Shown: positions 54,321 to 63,654 of the stretch, in pieces
Layout: each line of letters begins with the position of its first letter
Position numbering within the stretch: position 1 is the stretch's first letter
Position numbers and translations under genes: made by a program
The notes under the pieces: model-generated
Seen by the model: only the letters and a program-made list of their open reading frames with translations
The model's database searches: none
What the model was told of the DNA's origin: nothing
Assembly: GCA_049890115.1 (NCBI GenBank)
Contig: JBMHCC010000045.1
Coordinates: 8,318 to 72,317, forward strand
DNA from: UBA685 sp049890115
GTDB lineage: Bacteria; Pseudomonadota; Alphaproteobacteria; Puniceispirillales; Puniceispirillaceae
Direction: 5' to 3'
Length of the DNA stretch: 64,000 bases

Positions 54321-55757
54321 ATGTCTGATATTATTGCACAATTAACCACAATACTTGGCGCACAGAATATCATTTCTGATGAAGGTGATATGGATGCCTA
54401 TCTCAATGATTGGCGCGGTAATTATCGCGGTGCAGCACAGGCCATTTTGCTGCCAACTTCCACTGAAATGGTCTCGCAAATCCTGAAACTAGCAGATGAA
54501 GAAAATCTGTATATTGTGCCGCAAGGTGGCAATACAGGGCTTGTTGGTGGCGGCATTCCAGACACATCAGGCACCATGTTCCTGCTATCATTATCACGCA
54601 TGAAACAGGTGCGCTCTGTGTCTGTTGATGACCGCTCTATGGTCGTTGAAGCAGGGTGCATATTACAAGAACTTCATGAGCTGGCAGAGCGTCACGATCT
54701 TTATTTTCCGCTGAATTTAGCAGCCAAAGGAAGCTGCTCTATTGGAGGAAACTTATCGACAAATGCTGGCGGTATTAATGTGTTGCGCTATGGCAATACG
54801 CGCGATTTATGTTTGGGGCTTGAGATTGTGTTAATGGGGGGTGAGGTTATGGATTTGCTTACCCCATTGCGCAAAGATAATACAGGTTATGATTTAAAAC
54901 AGCTTTTCATAGGCGGTGAAGGTACGCTTGGCATCATTACCGCAGCTTCAATGAAATTATTTTCGCGGCCAAAAGCTGTAGCAACTGCGATGGCATCTAT
55001 CTCTGACCCACAATCAGGCGTAAAGCTGCTAGGGGCGTTACGCGATGCCACTGGTGATCTGGTTGAAGCGTTTGAAATTATGCCTCATGACATATTTGCC
55101 GTAGTCGAAAAGCAATTTCCGGCACTGCCCTGCCCGATTAAGCCAATTCCGGCCTTCTCTATTTTGATGGAAATTGGTTCATCTGATGCCTCACTGGCAC
55201 AAGCAGATGACACAGGAGAAATACCCATTCAAACAAAGCTGGAAGAATTTCTGGCAGAGCAGATGGAAGCTGGCGCTGTTTTTGATGCCGTCATAGCGCA
55301 AAATGAAACACAGCGAAAAGCGATGTGGGATATTCGCGAACATGCCCCTGATTCTACCAAACGTGAATCTCATCCCGTTAATACTGATATTTCTGTGCCA
55401 TTATCAGAAATTGGGCGGTTTTATGATTTAGCATCACAAAATGTCCGCGCTATCGATCCTGAGGTCAGGATTTGCGGTTATGGCCATCTAGGAGATGGTA
55501 ATATTCATTTTAACCTGATTGAAAGAGATGGCGGCGATGCAGGCTGGGAGCAAAAAAGAGGCGCCATGTTTGACGCTGTTTATGAGGCTCTTTATCAGAC
55601 AGGCGGCTCTATTAGTGCTGAACATGGGATTGGCACAATGAAGGCAGAACAGCTCAAGCAAGTAAAAGATCCAGTGGCTCTTGCGATGATGCATAAAATC
55701 AAAGCAACTTTAGATCCCAAAGGATTACTTAACCCTGGTAAGATATTAGTGCCTTAA
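54321..55757 (+). CDS. FAD-linked oxidase / D-2-hydroxy acid dehydrogenase family
   Basis: Flavoprotein of 478 residues with a PCMH-type FAD domain (VPQGGNTGLVGGGIP near 72-86) and a C-terminal FAD-linked oxidase domain with GYGHLGDGNIHFNL and SISAEHGIGTMK. The layout matches D-2-hydroxyglutarate or D-lactate dehydrogenases that pass electrons to the respiratory chain or to ETF. Substrate specificity cannot be settled. It is encoded just after the Sua5-type gene and may share its promoter. Confidence 0.9.
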   Translation: MSDIIAQLTTILGAQNIISDEGDMDAYLNDWRGNYRGAAQAILLPTSTEMVSQILKLADEENLYIVPQGGNTGLVGGGIPDTSGTMFLLSLSRMKQVRSVSVDDRSMVVEAGCILQELHELAERHDLYFPLNLAAKGSCSIGGNLSTNAGGINVLRYGNTRDLCLGLEIVLMGGEVMDLLTPLRKDNTGYDLKQLFIGGEGTLGIITAASMKLFSRPKAVATAMASISDPQSGVKLLGALRDATGDLVEAFEIMPHDIFAVVEKQFPALPCPIKPIPAFSILMEIGSSDASLAQADDTGEIPIQTKLEEFLAEQMEAGAVFDAVIAQNETQRKAMWDIREHAPDSTKRESHPVNTDISVPLSEIGRFYDLASQNVRAIDPEVRICGYGHLGDGNIHFNLIERDGGDAGWEQKRGAMFDAVYEALYQTGGSISAEHGIGTMKAEQLKQVKDPVALAMMHKIKATLDPKGLLNPGKILVP

Positions 55758-55777
55758 ATCATAAGGGAGCTTTTATC

Positions 55778-56326
55778 ATGAAAGAAAAACATATTTCTGA
55801 AATCCTGCATTTCTGGTTTGAAGAAATCTCACTCAAACAGCAATTTGCCAAAGATCCAGAATTTGATGCTTTACTAGCTGACAAATTTGGCGTTTTGGTC
55901 GCTGATGCGCTTGGTGGCAGACTAGATAGCTGGGCGGCTAGTAAAGATGGCAGGCTAGCGCTTATCTTGTTGCTTGACCAAATAACACGCAATATTCATC
56001 GCGATACCCCTCTTGCCTTTGCTGGGGATGATATGGCATTGGCGCTATCATTGCGTGCTGTGGATGATGGGTTTCTAGAAGATGGTCAGACATCCAAAAA
56101 CCAGTTTTTTCTGATGCCAATGATGCATTCAGAAAATCTGGAAATACAGGAGGGATCATTACCATTATTCCAGGCACACACCCCTGATATGGTCTATGAT
56201 TATGCTGCAAAGCATCGTGATATTATCGCAAAATTTGGCCGTTTCCCGCATCGAAATGCGATTTTAAAACGACCATCTACTGCAGAAGAAGACGCCTTTT
56301 TACAACAGCCAGGCTCATCTTTTTAA
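55778..56326 (+). CDS. DUF924 family protein
   Basis: Helical protein of 182 residues; DUF924 proteins have a TPR-like fold and no agreed function. The family sequence ILHFWFEEIS near residue 8, LILLLDQITRNIHRDTPLAFAGDDMALA near 65-92 and KFGRFPHRNAILKRPSTAEE near the end identify it. AAGGGAGC precedes the ATG. It overlaps the convergent glycosyltransferase by 12 bases. Confidence 0.93.
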   Translation: MKEKHISEILHFWFEEISLKQQFAKDPEFDALLADKFGVLVADALGGRLDSWAASKDGRLALILLLDQITRNIHRDTPLAFAGDDMALALSLRAVDDGFLEDGQTSKNQFFLMPMMHSENLEIQEGSLPLFQAHTPDMVYDYAAKHRDIIAKFGRFPHRNAILKRPSTAEEDAFLQQPGSSF

Positions 56327-57235
56327 TCGCGTTTGGGATAAATGCTTATAAACAGCCTCAGCTGACAGATTGTGCATATCTTCTGTTTTGATGAAATCAG
56401 CTTGTCTGCCTGTCGGTGCAGACATGCGCTCATCTGTGTCTGGCCCCATGATCATTAAAGCTGGCGCATTTGTTTTGGCACATAAAAATATAGTCCCACT
56501 ATCATTACCTACTGAAATAGCAGATGATGCTGCCAGATTGGCAAGTTGTGATAAGCTGGTCTTTTGACATAAATTCACCGCTTCTGGCACTTGTTCTGCC
56601 ACCTCATCACAGGCTTGTTTATCGACCAAAGTGCCAATAATAACAGGCGTGATACCATCTTTGGCTAGCAAGGCAGCTAGATCTTTGTAAAAAGGCCATC
56701 TTTTTGAAGGTTTAGCAGGCGAACAGCCAGGCATGATCAGGCCATAAGGTGATGGCATATCAAGCCCTTCTTCTGTTTTAAAAAATGACAAATCAGCCTG
56801 AATGGGCGCTGCACCAGCCATTTTGACAGCTGTTAACATCCTTTCAGTGTTGTGAATACCGGTAAAATCTGGATAGGGATGGGAGCAATTTGGCGCATTA
56901 CCAATCCAATCTTGGCCAGATTGAACAAGATAACGATGATAGGCAGCCGTGCGCGATGAACATTGCAAATCAATAATAATGTCAAAGTCATTGCGCAATA
57001 TACTGGCAATAGTCAGCGTCTTATCAACACGCCAGAAAGGCGCTCTTTTATCAACATAAACTTCGTCAAAATAAGGCATAGAGCGCATTAAACCAGCAAA
57101 AGGAGCGCTGGTTAAAACCGCAATCATAGCATCTTTGAAACTGGCACGCAGACTGGCATAGGCATCAAGCCCCTGAATAATATCACCAAGGGCGCCATGC
57201 TTAATCACTAATATTCTGTTGCGTGGTGATGTCAT
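56315..57235 (-). CDS. glycosyltransferase family 9 (heptosyltransferase-like)
   Basis: Predicted ADP-heptose transferase or related enzyme of LPS core synthesis, 306 residues. The N-terminal ILVIKHGALGDIIQGL near residues 8-23 is the family's donor-binding start; the acceptor-binding half includes GLIMPGCSPAKPSKRWP, and SVGNDSGTIFLCA near 235 is the conserved D-S/T-G sugar-nucleotide site. It overlaps DUF924 convergently and is divergent from a GT4 gene with 138 bases between. The sugar is inferred from the family. Confidence 0.9.
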   Translation of the reverse strand: MTSPRNRILVIKHGALGDIIQGLDAYASLRASFKDAMIAVLTSAPFAGLMRSMPYFDEVYVDKRAPFWRVDKTLTIASILRNDFDIIIDLQCSSRTAAYHRYLVQSGQDWIGNAPNCSHPYPDFTGIHNTERMLTAVKMAGAAPIQADLSFFKTEEGLDMPSPYGLIMPGCSPAKPSKRWPFYKDLAALLAKDGITPVIIGTLVDKQACDEVAEQVPEAVNLCQKTSLSQLANLAASSAISVGNDSGTIFLCAKTNAPALMIMGPDTDERMSAPTGRQADFIKTEDMHNLSAEAVYKHLSQTRLKR

Positions 57236-57373
57236 AACCCTTGCCCCTAGCAGGCATCTTTTCCATTTCTTTACAATGTTTCTATCCAGCTATATACCAA
57301 AAAGATAGCAGCTTATCGGCACTTTTTTTGAATTTTTTAAAAGCACATTATGACATGTGATGGATAACAAAAT

Positions 57374-58501
57374 ATGACCAAGACATCACATCTTATTGAC
57401 CTGCTATTACCCCATAAAGAGCGATTTACAGCGCAAAATGCTGGCGCTGTTTCAACGGTTGTCGATAATCTCACCAGCTATGATACCGCCAATACCAGCT
57501 TTCGTATTTTTGGCAGTGCTGTTGAAACCCCGTTAAATGAGACAGATTTTCATGGGCTTTCTTGGCGCAAATCACTATGGCGCTCGCAAAATAGCCAAAT
57601 GGCAGAGAGTTATCTTGCCAAACTGGAAGCCTCAGATAAAAAGCCTGATATCATTGAAGTTCATGGACGCGCCTTTATCGCACAAAAAATTGCCAAAGCA
57701 CGCCCTGACATTCCGGTGATTTTATATCTGCATAATGACCCACGCACGATGAAAGGCAGCAAAACGGTTCAGCAGCGCCGCGCACTTATCCACGATCTGG
57801 CAGGTCTGATTAGCGTTAGCCATTATATTGAAAATTGTTTTTTTGATGATATTACCCCTGAATTAGCTGAAAAACTGCCATCTTGTGTTAATTGGCTTGG
57901 TGTCAACAGGCGCCTAGAGCAAATGCCAAAACGCAAAAAACAGATATTAATGGCTGGGCGCATGGTGCCTGAAAAAGGCTTTCTTGAGGCTGCCACAGGC
58001 TTGCTTCCTATTTTGCAAGAGCATACAGATTGGCAGGTCATATTGGCTGGCGGCAAAACCTTCACTAGCACAGATTTATCAGCCTATGAAAAGCAACTTC
58101 GCACGATATTAGCACCGCTTGGCGACAGAGCTGTCTTTTTGGGACATCGCCCCCTATCAGAGGTGCGCACCCTGCAAGAGCAATCAGAGATATGTATCGT
58201 GCCATCCTTATGGGAAGAGCCTGGCGGCACAGCTGTTTTAGAAGCGATGGCAGCCGGTTCTGCACTAATCACAACAAAGCGTGGCGGGCTCCCTGAAGTG
58301 GCCGAAGGGCGTGCCCTTATCATTGAAAATCCAACAGTGAATAGTTTTGAAGAAGCGGTCAGAGAACTTGTCTCATCAGATGAAAAACGCCATTTTTATC
58401 AACAAGCTGTTTGGCAAGATTTTCCATTTTCTGCACAAAAAATGGCTGAACGCGCAAACCAGTTTCGCAGCCAATTATTATCATCTGCCAGAAGCAGCTA
58501 A
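57374..58501 (+). CDS. glycosyltransferase family 4
   Basis: GT-B glycosyltransferase of 375 residues. The donor-binding C-terminal domain has GRMVPEKGFLEAA near residue 196 and the glutamates in PSLWEEPGGTAVLEAMAAGSALITT near 276-300. The N-terminal half contains VILYLHNDPRTMKGSKT. It probably adds a sugar to LPS core or another glycoconjugate, fitting its neighbours GT9 and lptD. Start at 57374 is a plain ATG with a modest upstream site. Confidence 0.9.
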   Translation: MTKTSHLIDLLLPHKERFTAQNAGAVSTVVDNLTSYDTANTSFRIFGSAVETPLNETDFHGLSWRKSLWRSQNSQMAESYLAKLEASDKKPDIIEVHGRAFIAQKIAKARPDIPVILYLHNDPRTMKGSKTVQQRRALIHDLAGLISVSHYIENCFFDDITPELAEKLPSCVNWLGVNRRLEQMPKRKKQILMAGRMVPEKGFLEAATGLLPILQEHTDWQVILAGGKTFTSTDLSAYEKQLRTILAPLGDRAVFLGHRPLSEVRTLQEQSEICIVPSLWEEPGGTAVLEAMAAGSALITTKRGGLPEVAEGRALIIENPTVNSFEEAVRELVSSDEKRHFYQQAVWQDFPFSAQKMAERANQFRSQLLSSARSS

Positions 58502-58641
58502 TAAAAGACAGCCAACAAAAAGCCTAAATCTATATGAATTTTGATGTAAAAGGCTGTTTGGCTTGCTATGGTGATGCCACATGGTTTCAGGCTGATTATC
58601 ATCAGCTTTGATAGGGAATTTTGATAAAGGTTAAGTTTGGT

Positions 58642-60804
58642 ATGTTTCCACTATCTGCTTTTTGCAAAATGATGATGCGCGGTATTTTTATTCTGTTTGC
58701 TGGTCTGATTTTCGCAAATAACGCAATGGCACAAGACACACCTGTGCAATTCGAAGCTGACCGGGTTGAAACCAATCAAGAACGCGGTACGCTTATCGCA
58801 ACAGGTAATGTTATCCTGATTCAAAATGGTAATGAATTGCGGGCTGATAGTGTCGAATATAACCGCACCTCACAACAATCGATTGCCAAAGGCCATGTGC
58901 TTTATAAAACAGCAGATGGAGCTATCCATAGCAGTGATTTCCTTGAATTAAATAATGAGTTCACCGAAATTTTTGCAGAACCGATTATCTCAGATATGGT
59001 AGATGGGTCGCGGTTTACAGCCAAAAAGACAATAGGCAACATAAATGAAAAGCTAGAAATGCAATCTAGCAGCTTTACCCCTTGTAACTGTGATTATGAG
59101 GCAGGACAGCGCCCTATCTGGGATTTGCGTGCCACCACCACCACCCATGATGTCGCTTCAAAAACGGTCATTCATGAAAATGTACGCATGCATATTTTTG
59201 GCGTTCCTGTTTTTTATCTGCCTGTCTTGGCGCATCCTGATTGGACAGTTAAACGCCGCAGCGGCTTTCTAGCACCTTTGATTAAATATTCATCTTCAGA
59301 AGGTTACACCACCTCCATTCCGTATTATCAAACGCTTGGCCCATCTGCTGATATTGAATTTAAGCCTTTTATCTATCAGCATCGCGGCAAGGCTGTTCAT
59401 ACACGATATCGGGAAAAAACAGATTACTCAGATTTACAACTCAATCTCTATACAGCGTCTGTTGCCACCTATAAGAAGAACCGTGAATCTGTTGCTGCCA
59501 TTAATTTAGAACATAGTACAAATGTCGGTGATGACTGGCAGATAAACACCAAGATCTTGCGCACATCACAAGATACTTTCATGCGCCGCTATGGGTTTAA
59601 TAATAGTTATAATTATGTCAGCTCTGTCACAGCTGAACGGTTGAAAGAGGATCGTTATTATGAAGTAAAAGCCTCTGATTTTCAGGGCTTGCGCGCCTCA
59701 GACACACCAGATAAAGAACCTGTTATTTTGCCGTCAATTTACTATGAAAAAATATCAGATGGATTTCGCAATAATCAAAAAATGCGTACAGAGTTATCAG
59801 CTATTCAGCTAGATAATGATCAGGGACATGAATTAGTGCGCTGGTCAGGTGATGTTGGCCTTTATGAAGATCATAACTTATTTGGTGCCTCCTTGCGCTC
59901 TGAGGCAGGTATCATGGTTAACGCCTATGACATCCAGAAAAAAACAGATGATAACAAACATCAAGGTGAGATCGGCCAAGCAAACCCTTATTTGTCACTC
60001 GATTGGCGCGCCCCATTTGGCATTGTGACTGAGGACCAATATATCCTCTTAGAGCCACGTGCAAAAATCACTCATATTGCAGGTGCTGATAGAACAGATG
60101 AAATCCCTAACCGTGATTCAGCTGATTTCCGTCTTGATGAAAATAACTTATTTTTAACACATCGCCATCAAGGTAAAGATTTTGTCCTGCCTGGCACAAG
60201 AGCTGATATTGGCGTTTCTGCCCTTGCTGAAAATAGCTTACTTGGTGATGTGACTGGCTTTGCTGGCATATCACGTCGTCTGGCTGGCAAAACATCAGCT
60301 GGCCTGACAACTGGCAATAATCGCAATTATTCAGATTATGTTGCCAGTATCACCATCAAACCATCAGCTGAGCTTTCCATTAGCTGGTCTGGGCGAGCTG
60401 ATTCACGTAATTTTGAGTTAAATGAATCACGCACTAATTTGGATTGGACCTATCGGTCAACAAAATTATCGCTTGAACATGCCTCATTGGCAAAAGCACA
60501 TTTTTCTGCACCAACAGATGATAGAGAGGCCTTGTCAGCCACAATTACACAAAATCTGCCAGATGGTTGGGTTGCAAAAGCAAGCCAAACTTGGGATTTA
60601 TCAAAAGATAAAGTCGACCCTGATAATGCCCGTGTGACTTTGGCTTGGACTGGTGGTTTTCAAGATTGCTTAACCTTGTCACTTGATTATCGCAGAGATG
60701 CTGTCTCAGACCGTGATATCAAGCGTAAAGATGAATTCTTCTTGGTGCTGAATTTCAAATATCTTGGCTCAATTAGCCAAAATGACCTGAAATCGAATAA
60801 TTAA
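58642..60804 (+). CDS. lptD: LPS assembly outer-membrane protein LptD
   Basis: Outer-membrane barrel that inserts LPS, working with LptE and the periplasmic LptA/C. A signal peptide (MRGIFILFAGLIFANNAMAQ region), an N-terminal OstA domain (VQFEADRVETNQERGTLIATGNVILIQ) and the LptD barrel follow. Cysteines in CNCDYE near residue 150 and FQDCLT near the end fit the disulfide pairs of the family. The start at 58642 is preferred over the TTG at 58621. The product has about 720 residues, a bit shorter than E. coli LptD (784). Neighbouring glycosyltransferases fit an envelope role. Confidence 0.92.
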   Translation: MFPLSAFCKMMMRGIFILFAGLIFANNAMAQDTPVQFEADRVETNQERGTLIATGNVILIQNGNELRADSVEYNRTSQQSIAKGHVLYKTADGAIHSSDFLELNNEFTEIFAEPIISDMVDGSRFTAKKTIGNINEKLEMQSSSFTPCNCDYEAGQRPIWDLRATTTTHDVASKTVIHENVRMHIFGVPVFYLPVLAHPDWTVKRRSGFLAPLIKYSSSEGYTTSIPYYQTLGPSADIEFKPFIYQHRGKAVHTRYREKTDYSDLQLNLYTASVATYKKNRESVAAINLEHSTNVGDDWQINTKILRTSQDTFMRRYGFNNSYNYVSSVTAERLKEDRYYEVKASDFQGLRASDTPDKEPVILPSIYYEKISDGFRNNQKMRTELSAIQLDNDQGHELVRWSGDVGLYEDHNLFGASLRSEAGIMVNAYDIQKKTDDNKHQGEIGQANPYLSLDWRAPFGIVTEDQYILLEPRAKITHIAGADRTDEIPNRDSADFRLDENNLFLTHRHQGKDFVLPGTRADIGVSALAENSLLGDVTGFAGISRRLAGKTSAGLTTGNNRNYSDYVASITIKPSAELSISWSGRADSRNFELNESRTNLDWTYRSTKLSLEHASLAKAHFSAPTDDREALSATITQNLPDGWVAKASQTWDLSKDKVDPDNARVTLAWTGGFQDCLTLSLDYRRDAVSDRDIKRKDEFFLVLNFKYLGSISQNDLKSNN

Positions 60805-60810
60805 TCACAT

Positions 60811-61434
60811 CTAAATTGTCACAACCATCACAATAGCGACACCGATAATGAGACTGCCTGTGATTTGATTGACCCGTTTTGCCGTTTTGTCATCTTTGAT
60901 CAGACGATATAGCGTATGAGCGCCAAAGGCATAAATCAAAACACCCATAAAAAGCGCAAATGCGATCGTGATACAGACAATGACACTATCAGCAAAGGTC
61001 AACATTCCTAAATCAACAAAAGCTGGCAGAAATGACAGATAAAAAATCATCACCTTAGGGTTGGTTGCACTTATCGCAACCCCTGCCAAAAATGTTTGCA
61101 CCACCGAAAGATGGGACTCTTTAACAGGCATAGTCTGCTGGTCAGTCCAAACAGGGGCTCGCCATTGCATGACACCAATATAAGCTAGATAACAGGCACC
61201 GATCACACGAATAGCGATTATATAAGGTGCAACAATATCTGATAAAGAATGAAACGATGCTAAAATCGCAATCAGATAAATAAAATCACCTGACATCAGC
61301 CCGACACCCATAATCAGACCAAGACCAACCCCTGTTGACATGGTGCGTGCTAAAATCGCAATAATGCCCGGTCCTGGCGTTATCACAAAGATAAAAGTCG
61401 CTAGTGCCAACGCCAGAACAGCTGAAAATTCCAT
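60811..61434 (-). CDS. LysE/RhtB family amino acid exporter
   Basis: Membrane exporter of 207 residues with six hydrophobic segments. ATFIFVITPGPGIIAILARTM near the N-terminus is the family signature, with GVAISATNPKVMIFYLSFLPAFVDL in the middle. Substrates of the family include lysine, threonine and homoserine lactones; none can be assigned here. It lies convergent with lptD, six bases apart. Confidence 0.93.
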   Translation of the reverse strand: MEFSAVLALALATFIFVITPGPGIIAILARTMSTGVGLGLIMGVGLMSGDFIYLIAILASFHSLSDIVAPYIIAIRVIGACYLAYIGVMQWRAPVWTDQQTMPVKESHLSVVQTFLAGVAISATNPKVMIFYLSFLPAFVDLGMLTFADSVIVCITIAFALFMGVLIYAFGAHTLYRLIKDDKTAKRVNQITGSLIIGVAIVMVVTI

Positions 61435-61464
61435 GCCTAATTTCGTGCCTTTATCTAAGCTCTA

Positions 61465-62208
61465 TTATCGATATTCAGGGTTCGGGAAATCAAAACGACA
61501 ACCAGCATCCCATTCAGAACGTTGATTACCATGTGCCGGTAACCCCCCTGCGGTTTTAAGCATATTGGCGATATGCATCAAGTTCCATGTCATAAAGGTT
61601 GTATTGCGGTTCGTAAAGTCATTCTCTAGCCCACCAGAACCTTCATCAAGATAGGATGGACCAGGGCCAGCCTCACCAATCCAGCCAGCATCTGCCTGTG
61701 GCGGGATAGTATAACCAATATGCTGCATCGCATAGAGCATCGACATGGAACAATGTTTCACCCCATCTTCATTACCTGTGATAAGACAACCCCCAACCTT
61801 GCCATAATAAAAATATTGACCAGCCTTATTCAAATCGCCTGATGAGGCATAAAGACGTTCAACCACTTGTGTGCAGATTGATGATTTTTCACCAAGCCAG
61901 ATAGGCGTTCCCAACACCAAAATATCAGCTGCTTTGACAAGCTCATAAATATCTGGCCAGTCATCTCTGTCAAACCCATGTTTTGTCATATCTGGCCAAA
62001 CACCTGGCGCCAGCACATAATCAGCCACACGCAAACTATCAATATGAACGCCTTTGCGACGCATAATTTCAGCAGAGATATCAATCAGCCCGCTCGTATG
62101 TGATAATTCGGGACTTCGTTTGAGAGAGCAATTCAAAAATAAGGCTCTTAGGTGAGAAAAATCATAATCACCACTTTGGCAAATTTCTTCTTGTTTTGGG
62201 GACAGCAT
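61465..62208 (-). CDS. flavodoxin-like / NADPH-dependent FMN reductase family protein
   Basis: Flavoprotein of 247 residues with a flavodoxin-like fold: LRALFLNCSLKRSPELSHTSGL near residues 19-40 binds FMN phosphate, and ADILVLGTPIWLGEKSSI near 91-108 and the GGCLITGNEDGVKHC stretch follow. The last 40 residues are a polar tail. AAGGAG precedes the ATG. It might reduce quinones or flavins, for instance as an arsenic-resistance or iron reductase type protein; nothing decides between these. Confidence 0.87.
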   Translation of the reverse strand: MLSPKQEEICQSGDYDFSHLRALFLNCSLKRSPELSHTSGLIDISAEIMRRKGVHIDSLRVADYVLAPGVWPDMTKHGFDRDDWPDIYELVKAADILVLGTPIWLGEKSSICTQVVERLYASSGDLNKAGQYFYYGKVGGCLITGNEDGVKHCSMSMLYAMQHIGYTIPPQADAGWIGEAGPGPSYLDEGSGGLENDFTNRNTTFMTWNLMHIANMLKTAGGLPAHGNQRSEWDAGCRFDFPNPEYR

Positions 62209-62352
62209 GAGATCGCTCCTTGTTGCATGTTAAAATGAGAGCATCACCATGTTGGCAATTCATCTTTTCATGCAATGGCTTTTGCCATGCTATAAAGCCG
62301 TTATGCTTGATAATATCTTGGCAAATTGTGAAATTAACGCTAGGGATTGGTA

Positions 62353-62886
62353 ATGATGACAACACAGCCACCTATTTCATTGCGTAATCTTGACCTTGAT
62401 AATCAAGAAGACATCGCATCAGTCACGAAAATTTATGCTCATCACGTCACTTATGGCACTGGCAGCTTTGAAATCACCCCACCAGATGAAGCAGAGATAA
62501 AGCGTCGCTTCACTGCTTTATATGACCGAAATTACCCTGTTATACTGGCCTGTCACAATGATGATAATGCTATTGCAGGCTTTGCTTATTTTGGCCCTTA
62601 TAAAGAACGTGCAGCCTATCATCATACCGTTGAAGATAGCATTTATGTTCATCCAGATTATTTGCGCCTTGGCATAGGTCAGCTGATGCTAGCTGAGTTG
62701 ATAGAACGCGCCGCAGATGCTGGCTTTTTGCAGATGATGGCTGTTATTGGTGATTCAGATAATGCTGGCTCTTTTGGCATTCACAGTGCCATGGGATTTC
62801 AGATGATTGGCACCGCTCGTAATATCGGACATAAATTTGGCCGATTTTTAGATGTTGTCTATATGCAAAAGGACTTATCCCAATAG
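62353..62886 (+). CDS. GNAT N-acetyltransferase, phosphinothricin acetyltransferase type
   Basis: Acetyl-CoA-dependent transferase of 177 residues. The opening TKIYAHHVTYGTGSFEITPPDEAEIKRRF matches the phosphinothricin/methionine sulfoximine acetyltransferase group, and EDSIYVHPDYLRLGIGQLMLAELI holds the acetyl-CoA-binding R/Q-x-x-G-x-G/A motif (here LRLGIGQ). The start at 62353 has AGGGA just upstream; a TTG at 62347 is less good. Proteins of this group often detoxify amino acid analogues such as methionine sulfone. It is the last gene of ordinary composition before AT-rich DNA. Confidence 0.88.
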   Translation: MMTTQPPISLRNLDLDNQEDIASVTKIYAHHVTYGTGSFEITPPDEAEIKRRFTALYDRNYPVILACHNDDNAIAGFAYFGPYKERAAYHHTVEDSIYVHPDYLRLGIGQLMLAELIERAADAGFLQMMAVIGDSDNAGSFGIHSAMGFQMIGTARNIGHKFGRFLDVVYMQKDLSQ

Positions 62887-63056
62887 TCTGAAATCGTTTT
62901 CAGAGCGATAAACATCTTATGTTATTTGATAATAATGCTATGGTGATGCGCTGTTATTCCACTGTTACGGAATAAATTTAGAATTACATATCAAATAATT
63001 GAAATTATGAAACCATCTATAAAATGGGTCAGACTTTTGATCTTTGTCTAATTATT

Positions 63057-63590
63057 TTACTGTAGTTGAATAGCATTCAATTTTTTACCATCAACGATAA
63101 TATAACCAGCACCCGGACAAGCAATAACAGTTGGATAATACTCGTACATATATTCGTACTCATATTTTATTTGCCATACAGTATTATCAAGTAAAACGAA
63201 TACTTCACCATTATTTCCCATGAATGGGATTGGTTTTGTTATTGCAGAATTGTAGCAATCATTTGAGACATTTTTTGTAGTAGAAGAGGTTTTAAGCGCC
63301 AGAGCGCTGACTTTCTCTCCATCGTCGATGTTTGTTATGTCAAAAATTTCATAGACTTTACCCTTGTAATCAAAGCGATTTGGACCGCAAATCAAAAGGT
63401 CGCTCGTCGGCAACCAAAGATATGCAGTAATACTATCACCAGCGAGAGTCTCAAAAACTTCGCCAGAAAAAGTTTGAAGAATTTCACCATTAGAATTTTC
63501 TGACAAAATATCTTGCCTACAGTCCAGAGCGAAGGCAGACATCGAAGCAGAAAAGTAAAATAGGATGGCAACAATAAAATTTTTTATAAT
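63057..63590 (-). CDS. secreted protein, unknown function, probable ATT start
   Basis: An open frame starting at the ATG at 63542 gives 161 residues, but 16 in-frame codons upstream extend it to an ATT at 63590 with AAGGAG five bases before. The added residues form a textbook signal peptide (IKNFIVAILFYFSASMSAFA, cleavage after AFA). I therefore propose ATT as start, giving 177 residues. The mature part is beta-rich with tyrosine clusters (KYEYEYMYEYYP), and repeated short units of the type GEVFETL/GEVFVLL. I recognise no family. The region is clearly AT-richer than the rest, pointing to accessory DNA. Confidence 0.55.
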   Translation of the reverse strand: MIKNFIVAILFYFSASMSAFALDCRQDILSENSNGEILQTFSGEVFETLAGDSITAYLWLPTSDLLICGPNRFDYKGKVYEIFDITNIDDGEKVSALALKTSSTTKNVSNDCYNSAITKPIPFMGNNGEVFVLLDNTVWQIKYEYEYMYEYYPTVIACPGAGYIIVDGKKLNAIQLQ

Positions 63591-63602
63591 TTTTACTCCT
63601 TA

Positions 63603-63622
63603 TCATTTCGGAACCGAAATGA
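63603..63622. promoter_or_regulatory. 20-bp palindrome before the secreted protein gene
   Basis: TCATTTCGG and CCGAAATGA flank a central AA, giving nine-base arms without mismatch. The palindrome lies directly upstream of the ribosome binding site of the secreted-protein gene and after the end of the recombinase-like gene. It could be an operator or an RNA hairpin masking the ribosome binding site; no T-run follows. Confidence 0.4.
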
Positions 63623-63654
63623 CTGTCATCTATCTCTTTGTATAGAATAGTAAA

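Noticed and set aside
58505..58560. Imperfect repeat AGCCAACAAAAAGCC / AGGCTGTTTGGCT between GT4 and lptD
   Set aside because: Arms do not pair well and no T-run follows, so I do not call it a terminator.
63392..63574. Hydrophobic 60-codon frame overlapping the start of the secreted-protein gene
   Set aside because: It runs in another frame over the signal peptide region; the longer frame gives a coherent signal peptide plus mature domain.
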